Part shown: piece after piece, positions 42,901 to 52,072 of the stretch
How positions within the stretch are numbered: position 1 is the first letter of the stretch
Layout: each line of letters begins with the position of its first letter
Origin: CAWGXG01 sp963826505
GTDB taxonomy: Bacteria; Chloroflexota; Anaerolineae; Aggregatilineales; Aggregatilineaceae
DNA: 64,000 nt
NCBI GenBank assembly: GCA_963826505.1
Contig: CAWGXG010000006.1
Coordinates: 496,001-560,000, forward strand
Direction of reading: 5' to 3'
Program-made: the position numbers and the translations under genes
The notes under the pieces: model-generated
Told to the model about the DNA's origin: nothing
Database searches by the model: none
The model's input: only the letters and a program-made list of their open reading frames with translations

Positions 42901-42932
42901 ACAGTGCCCGACCATTTGCGGCCGGGCACTGT
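42901..42932 (+). terminator. hairpin between convergent genes
   Basis: ACAGTGCCCG (42901-42910) and CGGGCACTGT (42923-42932) pair perfectly around 12 nt, 22 bp after the C45 stop and 40 bp from the stop of the convergent peptidase. It can serve both directions. Confidence 0.7.
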
Positions 42933-42971
42933 GCTGTTGCCTTTGGTTGCGTTCTGTATATCCGTGTGCTG

Positions 42972-45407
42972 CTAGCCGCCGGTATCGGGTGGCTGGAAGA
43001 AATTCAGGCTGCCGATCATCACGTTGAAGTCGGCCTCGCCCTGGGCGCTCATCAACTCGAGCGCGTCCAGGTCGATCAGAAAGCCAGTTTCCAGGTCGGG
43101 GATATAAATCGCCAGGAGCGCGCCCACGTGCGGTTCGCCGTCCACAGAGAACGAATAGGGGAGGATTACGCCATCATAGCCCCAGATCGTCACGTCTTCT
43201 ACGTTGGCTTCGTCATAGGACACGTTATCGATGTAATCCAGGTAGTCGAGCGCCGCGCTGTAAATCTCGTCGTTAGAGGTGACGTCGTAGGGAGTCACGT
43301 AGATATTGATGTTTCCTTCGGCGTCGCTGATGATCGTTTGCGAGCTGCCGTCATCCTCCACGATATAGACCGGCTCTGGCCAGTCCCAGGGGTAGAGGAA
43401 ACTTACGCCGTAATCAATATCGGTGTAACCCCGATAGTTGACGTCCAGGCCCTCGTTGTCCACTGCGATGGTCGTGTTGTCCACGTAGACGTTGCCCGCA
43501 ATGTCCTGCACGACGATAGTAAACTGATAGGTACCCGAAATAGCCGGTTCAAAGTGGTAGCTGAACGGCTCACTGCCAAACGTGAGCGGGTCGGAACTGG
43601 CAGCAATGAGCTGCAAGTTGCCGTCCGCATCGAAGAAACGCCACGTCGGCAGAAACTGATCGCCCACTTCGGGCTGAATATCGAAAGGTGCCGTTCCGGT
43701 TCCGACGTCGGAAACACCCCATACCTCACTGACAGTTTGCGTCTCAGTATCAAAGATCAGATATGCCGTAACCGTCTCGCCGGCCTGTGTGATGTACTGG
43801 CCACTGACGATCCACGAGTTTGGATCATTAGCGTCGCTAAGAAGCAGCACAGGAATACCTACCATGCCATCGGTGACGACCGGCATCTCTGCGCCCCAAA
43901 CGAATTGATTCTGCTGCGGGCCGTCGGGGAAGGACACAATCGAGTCACCGCTTGGGGTCACTTCCGCTGACTCAAGCGGCGCCTGGTCGAGCATGATCTG
44001 CGTTCCATCATCCAATTGCAGCGTGGCAAAAAAGTCAACTTCCAGAATGTTGGTGCCGTTCGTGTCAAACAGGATCACCGGCGGTTGGTGGATGCTCACG
44101 GTATCGCTCGGGAAAACACCTTGAATCGAGATGACATCCTGGCTGCTCAAACTGCCCGGCGGAGCGGCGGCGACTGCTTCGCCGTAGTACGTGCTAAGGA
44201 AGCCTTGCCAGTCGCTCATGTACGGGACATCAGTCGGATAATTCGACCCATAGCCCTGGTATATCAACTCGTTACTGGGAAAATAGATCGACATACCGTG
44301 CGCGTCGGCCATCGAGTCGCTGGCCCGACGATAGACAATCATATTGTTGACCGCGTCGATCAACGCCTGGGCAGACTGGTCGACCGCGCTATCATCAGAA
44401 ATGTCGTTGAGCAGTGACAGGAAATGAACCAGATCGATCGACGAAATGGCATCTGCCTCGTCATGTGTTCTGCCGCCGAAAAAAACCGTATTGTTTCGCG
44501 CGTCCCCGATAGCCCGCAGCACGTCGCTGCTGTTGGCTTCGGTGGCCTGGATGAAGTTGTCCATCGCCACCTGGAGCGCGGACGCGCCAGATAGATCGAA
44601 CAGGTTCAGATCGTAGCGGTCTTCTCTGCCCGCATAGACCCCATCGTGATACGAATAGTAATACCCATCGACAAAGAGCTGTCCCAGATCAGCAGCGCTT
44701 GTCGACGGATTTTGGATCAGATAAGGAAGGCTGAGGTCATAAGCCCATCCGGGGCCGGGCTCAGTTTCCTCGGCCAATACCGCGTAGTCAGCATACGGTG
44801 CCAACAACCGGACGACATCAAGCTGCGCCATCAGGCAGGCATCAAAACCGATCAGGTCGAAATTCTGCCCTAACTGCTGCGTAATCTGGCTGAATGCCTG
44901 ATCCAGTTCAGCCATTGTGAGCTGGTCGTTGTTGGACGTGATATCCCAGCCCTCACCGGTCCACGCTCCACCATGATCCGAAAGGACCAGAGCGTAATGT
45001 TCCGCCGGGAAGTTCTCCGCCGCCCACAGCGCGAAATCTACGAGCGTGTTGGGATCGCCCATGTCGACTTCACCCAGCGATTCAAGCACCGGGGACGTGA
45101 CGACATTCGGATCGCTGTCCTGCTCGAGCAGGAAACGGCGTGCGTCCGTCCATGATGGATCTTCATTCGACCGGTCCACCTGCGCGACGAAATTCACATC
45201 CGGCGTGCTGCCAACATATTCGATTTCGTTGACATCCAACATCATGCCGGCTTCGATGTCGCTGGTGTCGGCGGTAGAGTAAAACATGATGGTCCAGGAA
45301 GCCATACCCTGGGCGTGGGCCGGCGAATGTGACGTGTTGATCGCGCCAATGGCTAGAACAAACAGCAAAAACACCGACAGAAGCCCAATCACCTTTCGTC
45401 TGAACAT
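42972..45407 (-). CDS. secreted clostripain-family (C11) cysteine peptidase
   Basis: An 811-residue exported protein. The signal peptide covers about residues 1-32 (VIGLLSVFLLFVLAIGAI, cut near AHA-QGM). The caspase-like C11 domain runs about 35-400: MFYSTADTSDIEAGM, catalytic H145 in LVLSDHGGAW and catalytic C191 in LIGFDACLMAQ. The C-terminal half (about 430-811) is beta-rich with an Ig-like segment (FSYHFEPAISGTYQFTIVV) and an acidic tail. C11 peptidases usually cleave after Arg or Lys and are activated by processing. A plausible promoter lies upstream. It is not obviously linked to its neighbours. Confidence 0.85.
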   Translation of the reverse strand: MFRRKVIGLLSVFLLFVLAIGAINTSHSPAHAQGMASWTIMFYSTADTSDIEAGMMLDVNEIEYVGSTPDVNFVAQVDRSNEDPSWTDARRFLLEQDSDPNVVTSPVLESLGEVDMGDPNTLVDFALWAAENFPAEHYALVLSDHGGAWTGEGWDITSNNDQLTMAELDQAFSQITQQLGQNFDLIGFDACLMAQLDVVRLLAPYADYAVLAEETEPGPGWAYDLSLPYLIQNPSTSAADLGQLFVDGYYYSYHDGVYAGREDRYDLNLFDLSGASALQVAMDNFIQATEANSSDVLRAIGDARNNTVFFGGRTHDEADAISSIDLVHFLSLLNDISDDSAVDQSAQALIDAVNNMIVYRRASDSMADAHGMSIYFPSNELIYQGYGSNYPTDVPYMSDWQGFLSTYYGEAVAAAPPGSLSSQDVISIQGVFPSDTVSIHQPPVILFDTNGTNILEVDFFATLQLDDGTQIMLDQAPLESAEVTPSGDSIVSFPDGPQQNQFVWGAEMPVVTDGMVGIPVLLLSDANDPNSWIVSGQYITQAGETVTAYLIFDTETQTVSEVWGVSDVGTGTAPFDIQPEVGDQFLPTWRFFDADGNLQLIAASSDPLTFGSEPFSYHFEPAISGTYQFTIVVQDIAGNVYVDNTTIAVDNEGLDVNYRGYTDIDYGVSFLYPWDWPEPVYIVEDDGSSQTIISDAEGNINIYVTPYDVTSNDEIYSAALDYLDYIDNVSYDEANVEDVTIWGYDGVILPYSFSVDGEPHVGALLAIYIPDLETGFLIDLDALELMSAQGEADFNVMIGSLNFFQPPDTGG

Positions 45408-45465
45408 AAGTTGTATCCTTTTGTGGTCTATGAGTGGCCTTGATGAGGAACAAACGTAACAAGAT

Positions 45466-45494
45466 CATATAAACCAAAATAGGTGGGCTGCCAA
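45466..45494 (-). promoter_or_regulatory. promoter for the C11 peptidase gene
   Basis: Minus strand: TTGGCA (45489-45494) and TATATG (45466-45471) with a 17-bp spacer, about 60 bp before the start codon. Confidence 0.5.
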
Positions 45495-45827
45495 TAGATT
45501 CATAAAATTGAGAGGTACCAAGCGTTTTATACCTGTCTGTGCTTGGCAGTACACGCCCACCAAAACTCAGAATGGTTCTACAATGACGCTCTTATGACAC
45601 GATGTTTCATTCAAGGGATCAAAGACAGCAAGAGAACCGCTGATTCCTCAGGACAAATCAGACGGTTCTGTGCTACAAGGCGCGGTGGATCCAAGAGGCC
45701 ACTCTTGGAAATTGGAGATGAGAGCTAACGTGGGGCACCTGAGGAATCCCTGACCACTCAGGTCACTTTTCGAACATCACAGGATACCAGGAAACGGCGG
45801 CGCTGCTGCTCGAAGTTAGCCTTATGA
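45495..45827. other. intergenic region without recognisable gene
   Basis: About 330 bp. Short frames exist on both strands but none has family character, a ribosome site of note or repeat structure. Confidence 0.35.
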
Positions 45828-46658
45828 TCAGGTTGTCACACGACGTAGGAACAGCCGGAACGCGGCTGCACTCAACAGGATCAGCATCAACACCATAGCC
45901 CCCAGGAAGGCTGGGGCAGACATATGCGGCACGTTCGACGTTAGGGCGGCGCGGAGCCCCTCACTGATGTAGACGATCGGGTTCAGTAGGACGGCGTAAC
46001 GCAGACCCGGGAGAGGCTTGAGAAGCTGCCAGGGGTAGTAGACACAACCGAGAAACGTCATCGGAACCACAATGATCGAGAAGATTAGCGGGACCTGTTC
46101 CGGACGGAAGAGCGTCCCAATGACGAGGCCGAACGCTCCGGAGATCAGGCTTGCGAGCAGAAGTACGACGACGAGTAGAGGCCAGTTCGTGACATTGATT
46201 GATACCGGTGTCGCCGGGATCACCGTGACGATGGGGAACACGACCAGGGCGGCCACGAGGCTTTGCAGTGCGCCAAACGCGATCTTCTCCAGCGCCACCC
46301 CGGCAACCGGGAGTGGCGCCATGAGCCGATCCTCGATCTCCTTGGTGCGCCCGAACTCGTTGACCAGCGGCAGAGCCACCGCCGCGATGCCCTGGAAGAT
46401 CATCGCTACCGCGACAAGCCCGGGTACTAAAATCGTGCCAAAACCGGCGGATACGCCCCCCGATCCGAAACCTTCCCCGATCTTCGGGAATACATAGGCG
46501 AAGATGAACGTGAACATGAAGGGGTTCATCACGGTGCGCAGCAGAAAGGGCACAAACTCGCGGCGCAGAACGCGCGTGTCGCGGGCGAGCAGTCCCGCAA
46601 ATGCCCGGGCATAGATGCTCGTGCGGTTGTAGGACGCAGTGTAGGGTGTTTCAGTCAC
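45828..46658 (-). CDS. ABC-2 type transporter permease (DrrB-like)
   Basis: A 276-residue membrane protein with six hydrophobic segments. An N-terminal amphipathic part (LARDTRVLRREFVPFLLRTV) leads into FMFTFIFAYVFPKIGEG, then VPGLVAVAMIFQGIAAVALPLV, EFGRTKEIEDRLMAPLPVAG, which is the ABC-2 coupling-helix signature. PMTFLGCVYYPWQLL and LNPIVYISEGLRAAL are conserved in DrrB/NodJ-like exporters. The start overlaps the ATPase gene by 8 bp, so the two are coupled. It may export a drug or glycolipid; the substrate is unknown. Confidence 0.87.
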   Translation of the reverse strand: MTETPYTASYNRTSIYARAFAGLLARDTRVLRREFVPFLLRTVMNPFMFTFIFAYVFPKIGEGFGSGGVSAGFGTILVPGLVAVAMIFQGIAAVALPLVNEFGRTKEIEDRLMAPLPVAGVALEKIAFGALQSLVAALVVFPIVTVIPATPVSINVTNWPLLVVVLLLASLISGAFGLVIGTLFRPEQVPLIFSIIVVPMTFLGCVYYPWQLLKPLPGLRYAVLLNPIVYISEGLRAALTSNVPHMSAPAFLGAMVLMLILLSAAAFRLFLRRVTT

Positions 46659-47616
46659 GGAGTGCCCTCCCTGTCAATTCAATGAAGACCGTTTCTAGTG
46701 TCGGTTCCTTGATCGAGACATTGCGCAGCGCGTGACCCCGCGCCGCCTCGACCACGTGTTGCAGCAGACCATCCCGGCTTGACGCGAGAATCTGGATGCC
46801 GTCCGGAACGGCGACCACCGAGTCGACACCAGGGAGGCCGCCCAAGGTTGTGACGAGGTCGGGGGCGGCTTCCGGGAGGTCGAGATGGATCTCCGTTTCT
46901 GTACGTATCGACTGTTTGAGACGCTCCGGTGTATCGCACACGAGGATTCGACCGTGATCGATAATCGCCACCCGATCACACAATTCGTCTGCTTCTGCCA
47001 TGTTGTGCGTGGTGAGCAGGATCGTGGTTCCATCCTGACGGAGTTCTTTGACCAGGTCCCAAAGGACGAGACGACTCTGCGGATCCAGCCCGGCGGTCGG
47101 CTCGTCGAGAAAGAGTACTTGCGGGCCATGACCGATGGCGCGGGCGATCTGGAGGCGCTGGGCCATACCGCCTGAAAGTTGGTCCGGCATGCGCTGCGCG
47201 GCGTCCGCGAGTTGGAAACGGGCCAGCAGATCCTTAGCGCGGCGACGTGCCTGCTGGCGACCCGCGCCGAAATAGCGCGCGTGGTAGACAAGATTTTCGA
47301 GGGCAGTCAGCGAGCGGTCCAACGTGCTGTACTGTGTCACGACTCCGATGAATTGCTTCACGCGGGCCGGGTCCTCAGCCACATCGATGTCGATCACTCG
47401 GACACGCCCCGCAGTGGCGACCACACGGGTCGTGCAGACGCCGATGGTCGTCGTCTTGCCTGCACCGTTCGGGCCAAGCAGCCCGAAGATCTCGCCGCAA
47501 TGCACCTCAAGATTAATCCCGTCGACCGCTGGTACATCCGATGTGCCGTAGCGTTTCACAAGCCCGTCGATCACGATAGCTGATTCAGACGTGGTGTCGG
47601 TCATTGTGCGTTTCAT
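46651..47616 (-). CDS. ABC transporter ATPase (DrrA-like)
   Basis: A 321-residue ATPase with an extra C-terminal domain, as in DrrA-type exporters. Walker A is GPNGAGKTT, the Q-loop is VVTQYSTLD, the signature is LSGGMAQR, Walker B is VLFLDEPTAGLDP and the switch is LTTHNM. The C-terminal ~80 residues end SIKEPTLETVFIELTG, the DrrA motif. Start may be ATG 47616 or ATG 47604; AAGGA is nearer to the former but with too little spacing. Overlap with the permease gene supports a two-gene exporter operon. Confidence 0.88.
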   Translation of the reverse strand: MKRTMTDTTSESAIVIDGLVKRYGTSDVPAVDGINLEVHCGEIFGLLGPNGAGKTTTIGVCTTRVVATAGRVRVIDIDVAEDPARVKQFIGVVTQYSTLDRSLTALENLVYHARYFGAGRQQARRRAKDLLARFQLADAAQRMPDQLSGGMAQRLQIARAIGHGPQVLFLDEPTAGLDPQSRLVLWDLVKELRQDGTTILLTTHNMAEADELCDRVAIIDHGRILVCDTPERLKQSIRTETEIHLDLPEAAPDLVTTLGGLPGVDSVVAVPDGIQILASSRDGLLQHVVEAARGHALRNVSIKEPTLETVFIELTGRALRD

Positions 47617-47644
47617 TCCTTTTATTCACAGGGCGACACAGGAG

Positions 47645-48832
47645 TTACACGGTCTGCTGCGTTTGCGCACCGGATTGCAGATGTAGCCACTTGAGAATGT
47701 CACGTTGGCGCAGCAACCCGATGAGTTTGCCATCACGCACTACCGGCAACTGGCGCACATCCGACTTCGCGAGTTTATCCAGGGCTTCGGCGGCATCTTC
47801 ATCCGGAGCCGCCACAACCAGTTTGCTGAAGGGGGTCATGATCTGTTGAACGTTATGCGTATCCCAGGCGTCACGCTGCACCTTACGAATGTCTTCCAGG
47901 GTAACCATGCCCACGAGTTGCCCCGCATCAACGACCGGGAAAGCGTGGTCGTCTGTGCCCATCACGTGGTCGTGAACGAGGCTGCTGATCGTGATGTTGG
48001 AGGAAACCGTCGGCGGGTTCAGGCGCATCAGACGGAGCACTGGTATGCCGTGCAGCATGTCGTGGATAACGACCTGTCGATAGCTTTGCTGGGCGGCGCT
48101 GTTGAGGAACCAGCCAATGAAGGCCAACCAGAGGCCGTTGACCAGCCCGGTGCCGAGCAGCGGGAAGTCATACCCGAAGACCATCATGAGGCCCGTCACA
48201 ATGAACATCCAGGCGACAAACTGGCCCACCTGAGACGCCCACTGGGTGGCTCGACGCAGGTTACCCGTGATTGCCCACAGGATCGAGCGCAGAATGCGCC
48301 CACCGTCCAGGGGAAAGCCTGGGATCATATTGAAGACGGCCAGCAGGAGGTTGATCGATCCCAACCAGAGCAGCATGGTCGAGAGCAGACTGAGGCCCGA
48401 CATAGAGCTGGTTGATCCGGTCATGGCGTCCACCGGGTTGGCACTTATCCCGGCCAGCAGAGATAGGACTACCCCGATGACGAAACTGGTGAGCGGGCCG
48501 ACAATCGTGATCAGGAATTCGGCTCTGGGGGACGGGGGCTCACGTTGGATGTCGGATACGCCGCCAAACAGAAATAGGGTGATATTGCGCACTGGCACCC
48601 CTTGTGATTGCGCCACCAGCGAATGGGCGAGTTCATGCAGCACGACCGATACAAAGAACAGCAGCGCGGCTGCGATCGCGCCTCCCCATACCACACTGGC
48701 ACCCCACGTTGGGTGAAGCTGGTCGAAGACCGTGCTTAAGTCCCACGCAATGAGGAAGAAGATGAACAGCCAGCTCCAATCGATGTCGATTTCAATGCCA
48801 AACACCCGGCCAAGCCGGAACCCGTTCCGCAT
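47645..48832 (-). CDS. site-2 protease family (M50) zinc metalloprotease with CBS domains
   Basis: A 395-residue membrane metalloprotease. The zinc site H66-E67-L-A-H70 in VVLHELAHSLVAQ lies in the first membrane segments, and the second ligand is in NMIPGFPLDGGRIL (the NPDG-like motif with Asp). Five or six hydrophobic segments fill residues 15-235. Two CBS domains (about 250-390; VVDAGQLVGMVTLEDIRKV, LPVVRDGKLIGLLRQRDIL) form a cytoplasmic nucleotide-sensing module. This matches the SpoIVFB-like/Rip subgroup with CBS, in which proteolysis of a membrane substrate such as an anti-sigma factor may respond to energy state. It is followed by an ABC exporter and preceded by the PRC-barrel gene. 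Confidence 0.87.
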   Translation of the reverse strand: MRNGFRLGRVFGIEIDIDWSWLFIFFLIAWDLSTVFDQLHPTWGASVVWGGAIAAALLFFVSVVLHELAHSLVAQSQGVPVRNITLFLFGGVSDIQREPPSPRAEFLITIVGPLTSFVIGVVLSLLAGISANPVDAMTGSTSSMSGLSLLSTMLLWLGSINLLLAVFNMIPGFPLDGGRILRSILWAITGNLRRATQWASQVGQFVAWMFIVTGLMMVFGYDFPLLGTGLVNGLWLAFIGWFLNSAAQQSYRQVVIHDMLHGIPVLRLMRLNPPTVSSNITISSLVHDHVMGTDDHAFPVVDAGQLVGMVTLEDIRKVQRDAWDTHNVQQIMTPFSKLVVAAPDEDAAEALDKLAKSDVRQLPVVRDGKLIGLLRQRDILKWLHLQSGAQTQQTV

Positions 48833-48927
48833 TTTCGTTACCTCCTGGTCCTACCACGACCTGTTGTTGCTTAAGAGGGGAAGGCGGCATGCGTCAGGCG
48901 CACGCCGCCGAAAGCCTGAGCCCTGTC

Positions 48928-50217
48928 TCACGCCGTGAAGAGCGACCAGTGCTTCACTGGCACCGACGGCAGCGTTTCAACCTGTTGGGTTGTCAGGCTG
49001 AGTTGTACGTCATTGGTTTCGATCTTCTGAATCGCGCCGACTGGGATAGTGACGTCGCGCTGTCCCCACAGGTGGCCCTCACGCAAAATCAAGTGCGTGA
49101 TATGCCCGGTCTTGGGGTCAGCTAAAAACGCCTCCACCTGTCCGATATGGGTGCGTTCGACCGTCTTACCGTCTTTGGTTTCAGCCGCCGAGTACACCGC
49201 CATGCCACGCCGAACGGCCAACTCCCCGGCTGGAATCTGTTCGTATTCGTACCGCTCATCTAGCGTTGGCGTAAGCACCAGCCCGTCTTCTGGGTACACC
49301 ATCGGCCAGTACAAGTAGTGGCCGTGGTACGGCTTCGTCGGATCAGAACGATCGTATTCATGGGCGGTGAAAGGCGGCTGGGTGGCGAGCGTGGCACAGT
49401 CGCAGTTGACGGTGATGCTGTGGGCTGTGGTGCCAGTAATGAAGGACACGGGCACGATGTGCTCGCCGCTCAATCGATGATCATCGACGACAAAATGCGT
49501 GATCTTGTCGTTGGCAGGGTTGACGATCAGGCACACGGTATGTCCGAAATCGCCATCGATGCAATGCACCAGGGCGTCCAGGGGAATGTCCATACTGTTC
49601 ATCTCAGAATGAGGTATTTGGGACTGGCCTGTGCTGACCGGCGAAAGCTGGAACAGTTCTACCTGGTCTTTGCTGGCTTTCAGGGTGATCCGGTCATCCT
49701 CAATCGCTTTGATATGCTCGACGCCGACGGTTACTTCCTTGGCTCCCCACAGATGCCCTTCGCGCAGAATAATGTGCGTGACGTGACCGTTGGCGGGATC
49801 AACCAGGATGTCGTCGACGCGCCCAATGCGGCCGTCTTTGGCAAAGACTGCCGTACCGCGCTTGATCTCCTCTTCTCCCACCGGAATCATCTCGTGTTCG
49901 ACGGAAAACGTGGTGGGAACATGATCGACGTGCGTTTCTCCCAACGGGACGTAGTCGTAGTGATCCACGGTCGAGCGGATATACTCGGTTTCAACCAGCC
50001 TCTGCTGTCCCTTGAGACGGGCTTCGGTGCAGGCCAGTACCACGACCGCGGGAGTAGATTCCCGGATGAGTTCGACAGGCACGACGCGCTCAACGTCACC
50101 GGTCCTGACGACCAGATGCGTCAATACGTCGTTGTCGGGGTTTACGATGACGCCGGAAACATGCCCGCAGTGATTTTCGTCCAGGCATTCGATGGGGGCG
50201 TTCAGTTTGATATCCAT
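48928..50217 (-). CDS. PRC-barrel protein with internal duplication
   Basis: A 429-residue soluble protein built of two similar halves, about 1-205 and 208-429. Each has a first barrel (VIVNPDNDVLTHLVV at 23-37; LIVNPANDKITHFVV at 230-244) and a second one (THIILREGHLWG at 147-158; THLILREGHLWG at 374-385), so four PRC-barrel-like modules in all. A Tyr/Pro/Gly-rich linker lies at about 285-330. PRC-barrels occur in photosynthetic reaction centres, in RimM and as stress-related domains; here no transmembrane segment exists. The function is unknown. It sits between the M50 protease and the histidine kinase pair, all leftward. Confidence 0.78.
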   Translation of the reverse strand: MDIKLNAPIECLDENHCGHVSGVIVNPDNDVLTHLVVRTGDVERVVPVELIRESTPAVVVLACTEARLKGQQRLVETEYIRSTVDHYDYVPLGETHVDHVPTTFSVEHEMIPVGEEEIKRGTAVFAKDGRIGRVDDILVDPANGHVTHIILREGHLWGAKEVTVGVEHIKAIEDDRITLKASKDQVELFQLSPVSTGQSQIPHSEMNSMDIPLDALVHCIDGDFGHTVCLIVNPANDKITHFVVDDHRLSGEHIVPVSFITGTTAHSITVNCDCATLATQPPFTAHEYDRSDPTKPYHGHYLYWPMVYPEDGLVLTPTLDERYEYEQIPAGELAVRRGMAVYSAAETKDGKTVERTHIGQVEAFLADPKTGHITHLILREGHLWGQRDVTIPVGAIQKIETNDVQLSLTTQQVETLPSVPVKHWSLFTA

Positions 50218-50325
50218 GATCGTGTCTCCTACTCCGTGAAAAGATTACATCTTCACTATAGGAGACGGGTGTTGTAGAGTTATGGTGGTGATGTCACGAA
50301 TTTGACACAGGCTGCACTAAGCTCG

Positions 50326-51255
50326 TTACAGGGTCGGTTGTGGAGGGGGGACAGGCAGGTAAACGCGGACGGTTGTTCCCTGATTGATCTGGCTGTCTAC
50401 GTCGATCCGGCCGCCGTGGCGTTCCACAATCAGTTTGACCAGTGCCAGCCCGATCCCGCTGCCAGGAATATCCCGTGCGCGTTCCGATCGATACAGCTCG
50501 TCCCAGATATAGGGCAGATCGGTGCTGGAGATGCCGATGCCCGTATCGCGGATTTCAATCATCACCATGTCATTCTCGGCGCGGGCACACAACGCAATGG
50601 TATCGCCGTCGTGCGTATATTTGAGCGCGTTGCTCAGCAAATTGTAGATCGCGACCAACAGCAGATCCTGATCGCCCATAACGATCGGGAGATGTTGCGG
50701 GGGCTCGGGCAGGCTCAGTTGCAGGTCGCGCTGGTTGGCAGCGGTTTCTTCATGGGCCTGGGCCATTATTTCCGCGAGCAGCGCTTCTAGATCGACCGCC
50801 GACACCTCCAATTGCTGGGTGCTCAGATTGGCGATCTTGCGCAGATCGGTGACGATACGACTCATCCGCATCACCTGCAAGTGAATGCTATCACCTATTT
50901 TTTCGCGTGTCTCGGCATCTTCGATCGCGCCCAAATTGGCCACCGCCAGCTTGATCCCCGTCAGGGGATTCTTGAGTTCATGATCCAGCCGTCGCAAGAA
51001 GCGGCTGCGCTCGGCATCGTACGTCTGCCGCGCCTCGCGCAGGCTGGCCATCTGCATTTGTCTTACGGCTTCGCGCGACATCAGGATTGACACGGCGATA
51101 ATCGTCAGGATTAGTCCGACAAGCAGAATGAAGGTATCAGCATCGTAGCTCGAGAACCCGAAGTCGATAACGCCCACCGCGTCCAGCACGGTGACAATGA
51201 TCATGCCAAGTACGGTGGGGACGAATGGGGCTATCCATTCCCATCGGATCTTCAT
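50326..51255 (-). CDS. sensor histidine kinase
   Basis: A 309-residue membrane-bound kinase. Two helices (about 8-30 and 41-60) with a very short external loop are followed by HisKA with phospho-acceptor H92 in RRLDHELKNPLTG, and by HATPase_c with the N box LLSNALKYTHDGD, G1 box IRDTGIGISS and G2 box PGSGIGLALVKLIV. The tiny extracytoplasmic segment suggests sensing in the membrane or via a partner. Its start overlaps the response regulator stop by 4 bp (ATGA), so the two form a cognate pair. The stimulus is unknown; the next leftward genes (PRC-barrel, M50 protease) and rightward ones (BI-1, Mg ATPase) point to envelope or ion stress. Confidence 0.9.
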   Translation of the reverse strand: MKIRWEWIAPFVPTVLGMIIVTVLDAVGVIDFGFSSYDADTFILLVGLILTIIAVSILMSREAVRQMQMASLREARQTYDAERSRFLRRLDHELKNPLTGIKLAVANLGAIEDAETREKIGDSIHLQVMRMSRIVTDLRKIANLSTQQLEVSAVDLEALLAEIMAQAHEETAANQRDLQLSLPEPPQHLPIVMGDQDLLLVAIYNLLSNALKYTHDGDTIALCARAENDMVMIEIRDTGIGISSTDLPYIWDELYRSERARDIPGSGIGLALVKLIVERHGGRIDVDSQINQGTTVRVYLPVPPPQPTL

Positions 51256-51983
51256 ACGAGCCGCACAACCTCTCCGATGAAACGATAGCCCTGGCCCGGC
51301 ATGGTTTCAATGTAGCGCGGTTCGGCCGGGTCATCGCCCAGCAGCTTGCGTATTTCCGCGATGCGCGTATCGACTGCCCGGCCACCCACGGGATAATCCC
51401 AACCCCAGACTGCATCCAGAAGGCGCTCCCGTGTAATTAATTCGTCAGGATGGGTCATCAGGTATTCCAACAGGGTTACGGCCTTGGGTGTGAAGCCCAG
51501 CTCTTGGTCGCTCACAAACACGCGACGTGCGGAGCGATCCAGCACCATCTCGCCGCTGCCGAGCTTTTGAGAGGCCGTGAGCGGAGGTTGTCCTACTTGC
51601 ATGCGGCGCAGCACAGATTTGATGCGCGCGATAAGTTCATGGGCATCGAATGGTTTGTTGAGGTAGTCATCCGCGCCTTCTTCCAGCGCCATGGCCCTTT
51701 CGGCTGCATCTCCGACCTGGGTCAGCAGAATCACAGGGATCCAGTTGCGGTTTTGCCGGAGCTGCCGCAGCGTTTCACGCCCATCCATGCGCGGCATCAG
51801 CACATCCAGGACGATCAAATCCGCCCCGACATGACCGAGCTTGTTAAGTGCGTCCTGCCCATCGACAGCTACTGCTACGTTGAAACCAGAGCGCTCCAGA
51901 AGAGAGGCGAGGTTGTCTCGAATCAGCGCCTCATCGTCTACAATAAGGATGCTAACTTTTTTGTCCATGGTCTGATCTTCCAT
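51252..51983 (-). CDS. OmpR/PhoB-family response regulator
   Basis: A 243-residue regulator. The receiver domain (about 8-125) has DD at the acidic pocket (LIVDDEALIR), phospho-acceptor D60 in VLDVLMPRMDG, Thr in ILLTQ and Lys in LNKPFDAHEL. The winged-helix output domain (about 145-240) has LGFTPKAVTLLEYLMTHPDE, ITRERLLDAVWGWDY and VDTRIAEIRKLLG, ending GQGYRFIGE. Start may be ATG 51983 or ATG 51968; each has a plausible purine-rich site. It overlaps the kinase gene by 4 bp. Confidence 0.92.
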   Translation of the reverse strand: MEDQTMDKKVSILIVDDEALIRDNLASLLERSGFNVAVAVDGQDALNKLGHVGADLIVLDVLMPRMDGRETLRQLRQNRNWIPVILLTQVGDAAERAMALEEGADDYLNKPFDAHELIARIKSVLRRMQVGQPPLTASQKLGSGEMVLDRSARRVFVSDQELGFTPKAVTLLEYLMTHPDELITRERLLDAVWGWDYPVGGRAVDTRIAEIRKLLGDDPAEPRYIETMPGQGYRFIGEVVRLV

Positions 51984-52072
51984 CGGTGATTTCTCCCATT
52001 CTAACCCAAAAGAGAGATGCCGGACACGGCATCTCCACGCAGGTCACCACGGGCGCTATGGGTTGTTGCGCA

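Noticed and set aside
42966..43970. A 334-codon plus-strand frame opposite the C11 peptidase
   Set aside because: It is antisense to the well-supported peptidase with its signal peptide and catalytic His and Cys, and shows no motif.
45543..45728. Small plus-strand frame of 61 codons
   Set aside because: No ribosome site or recognisable sequence; left as non-coding.
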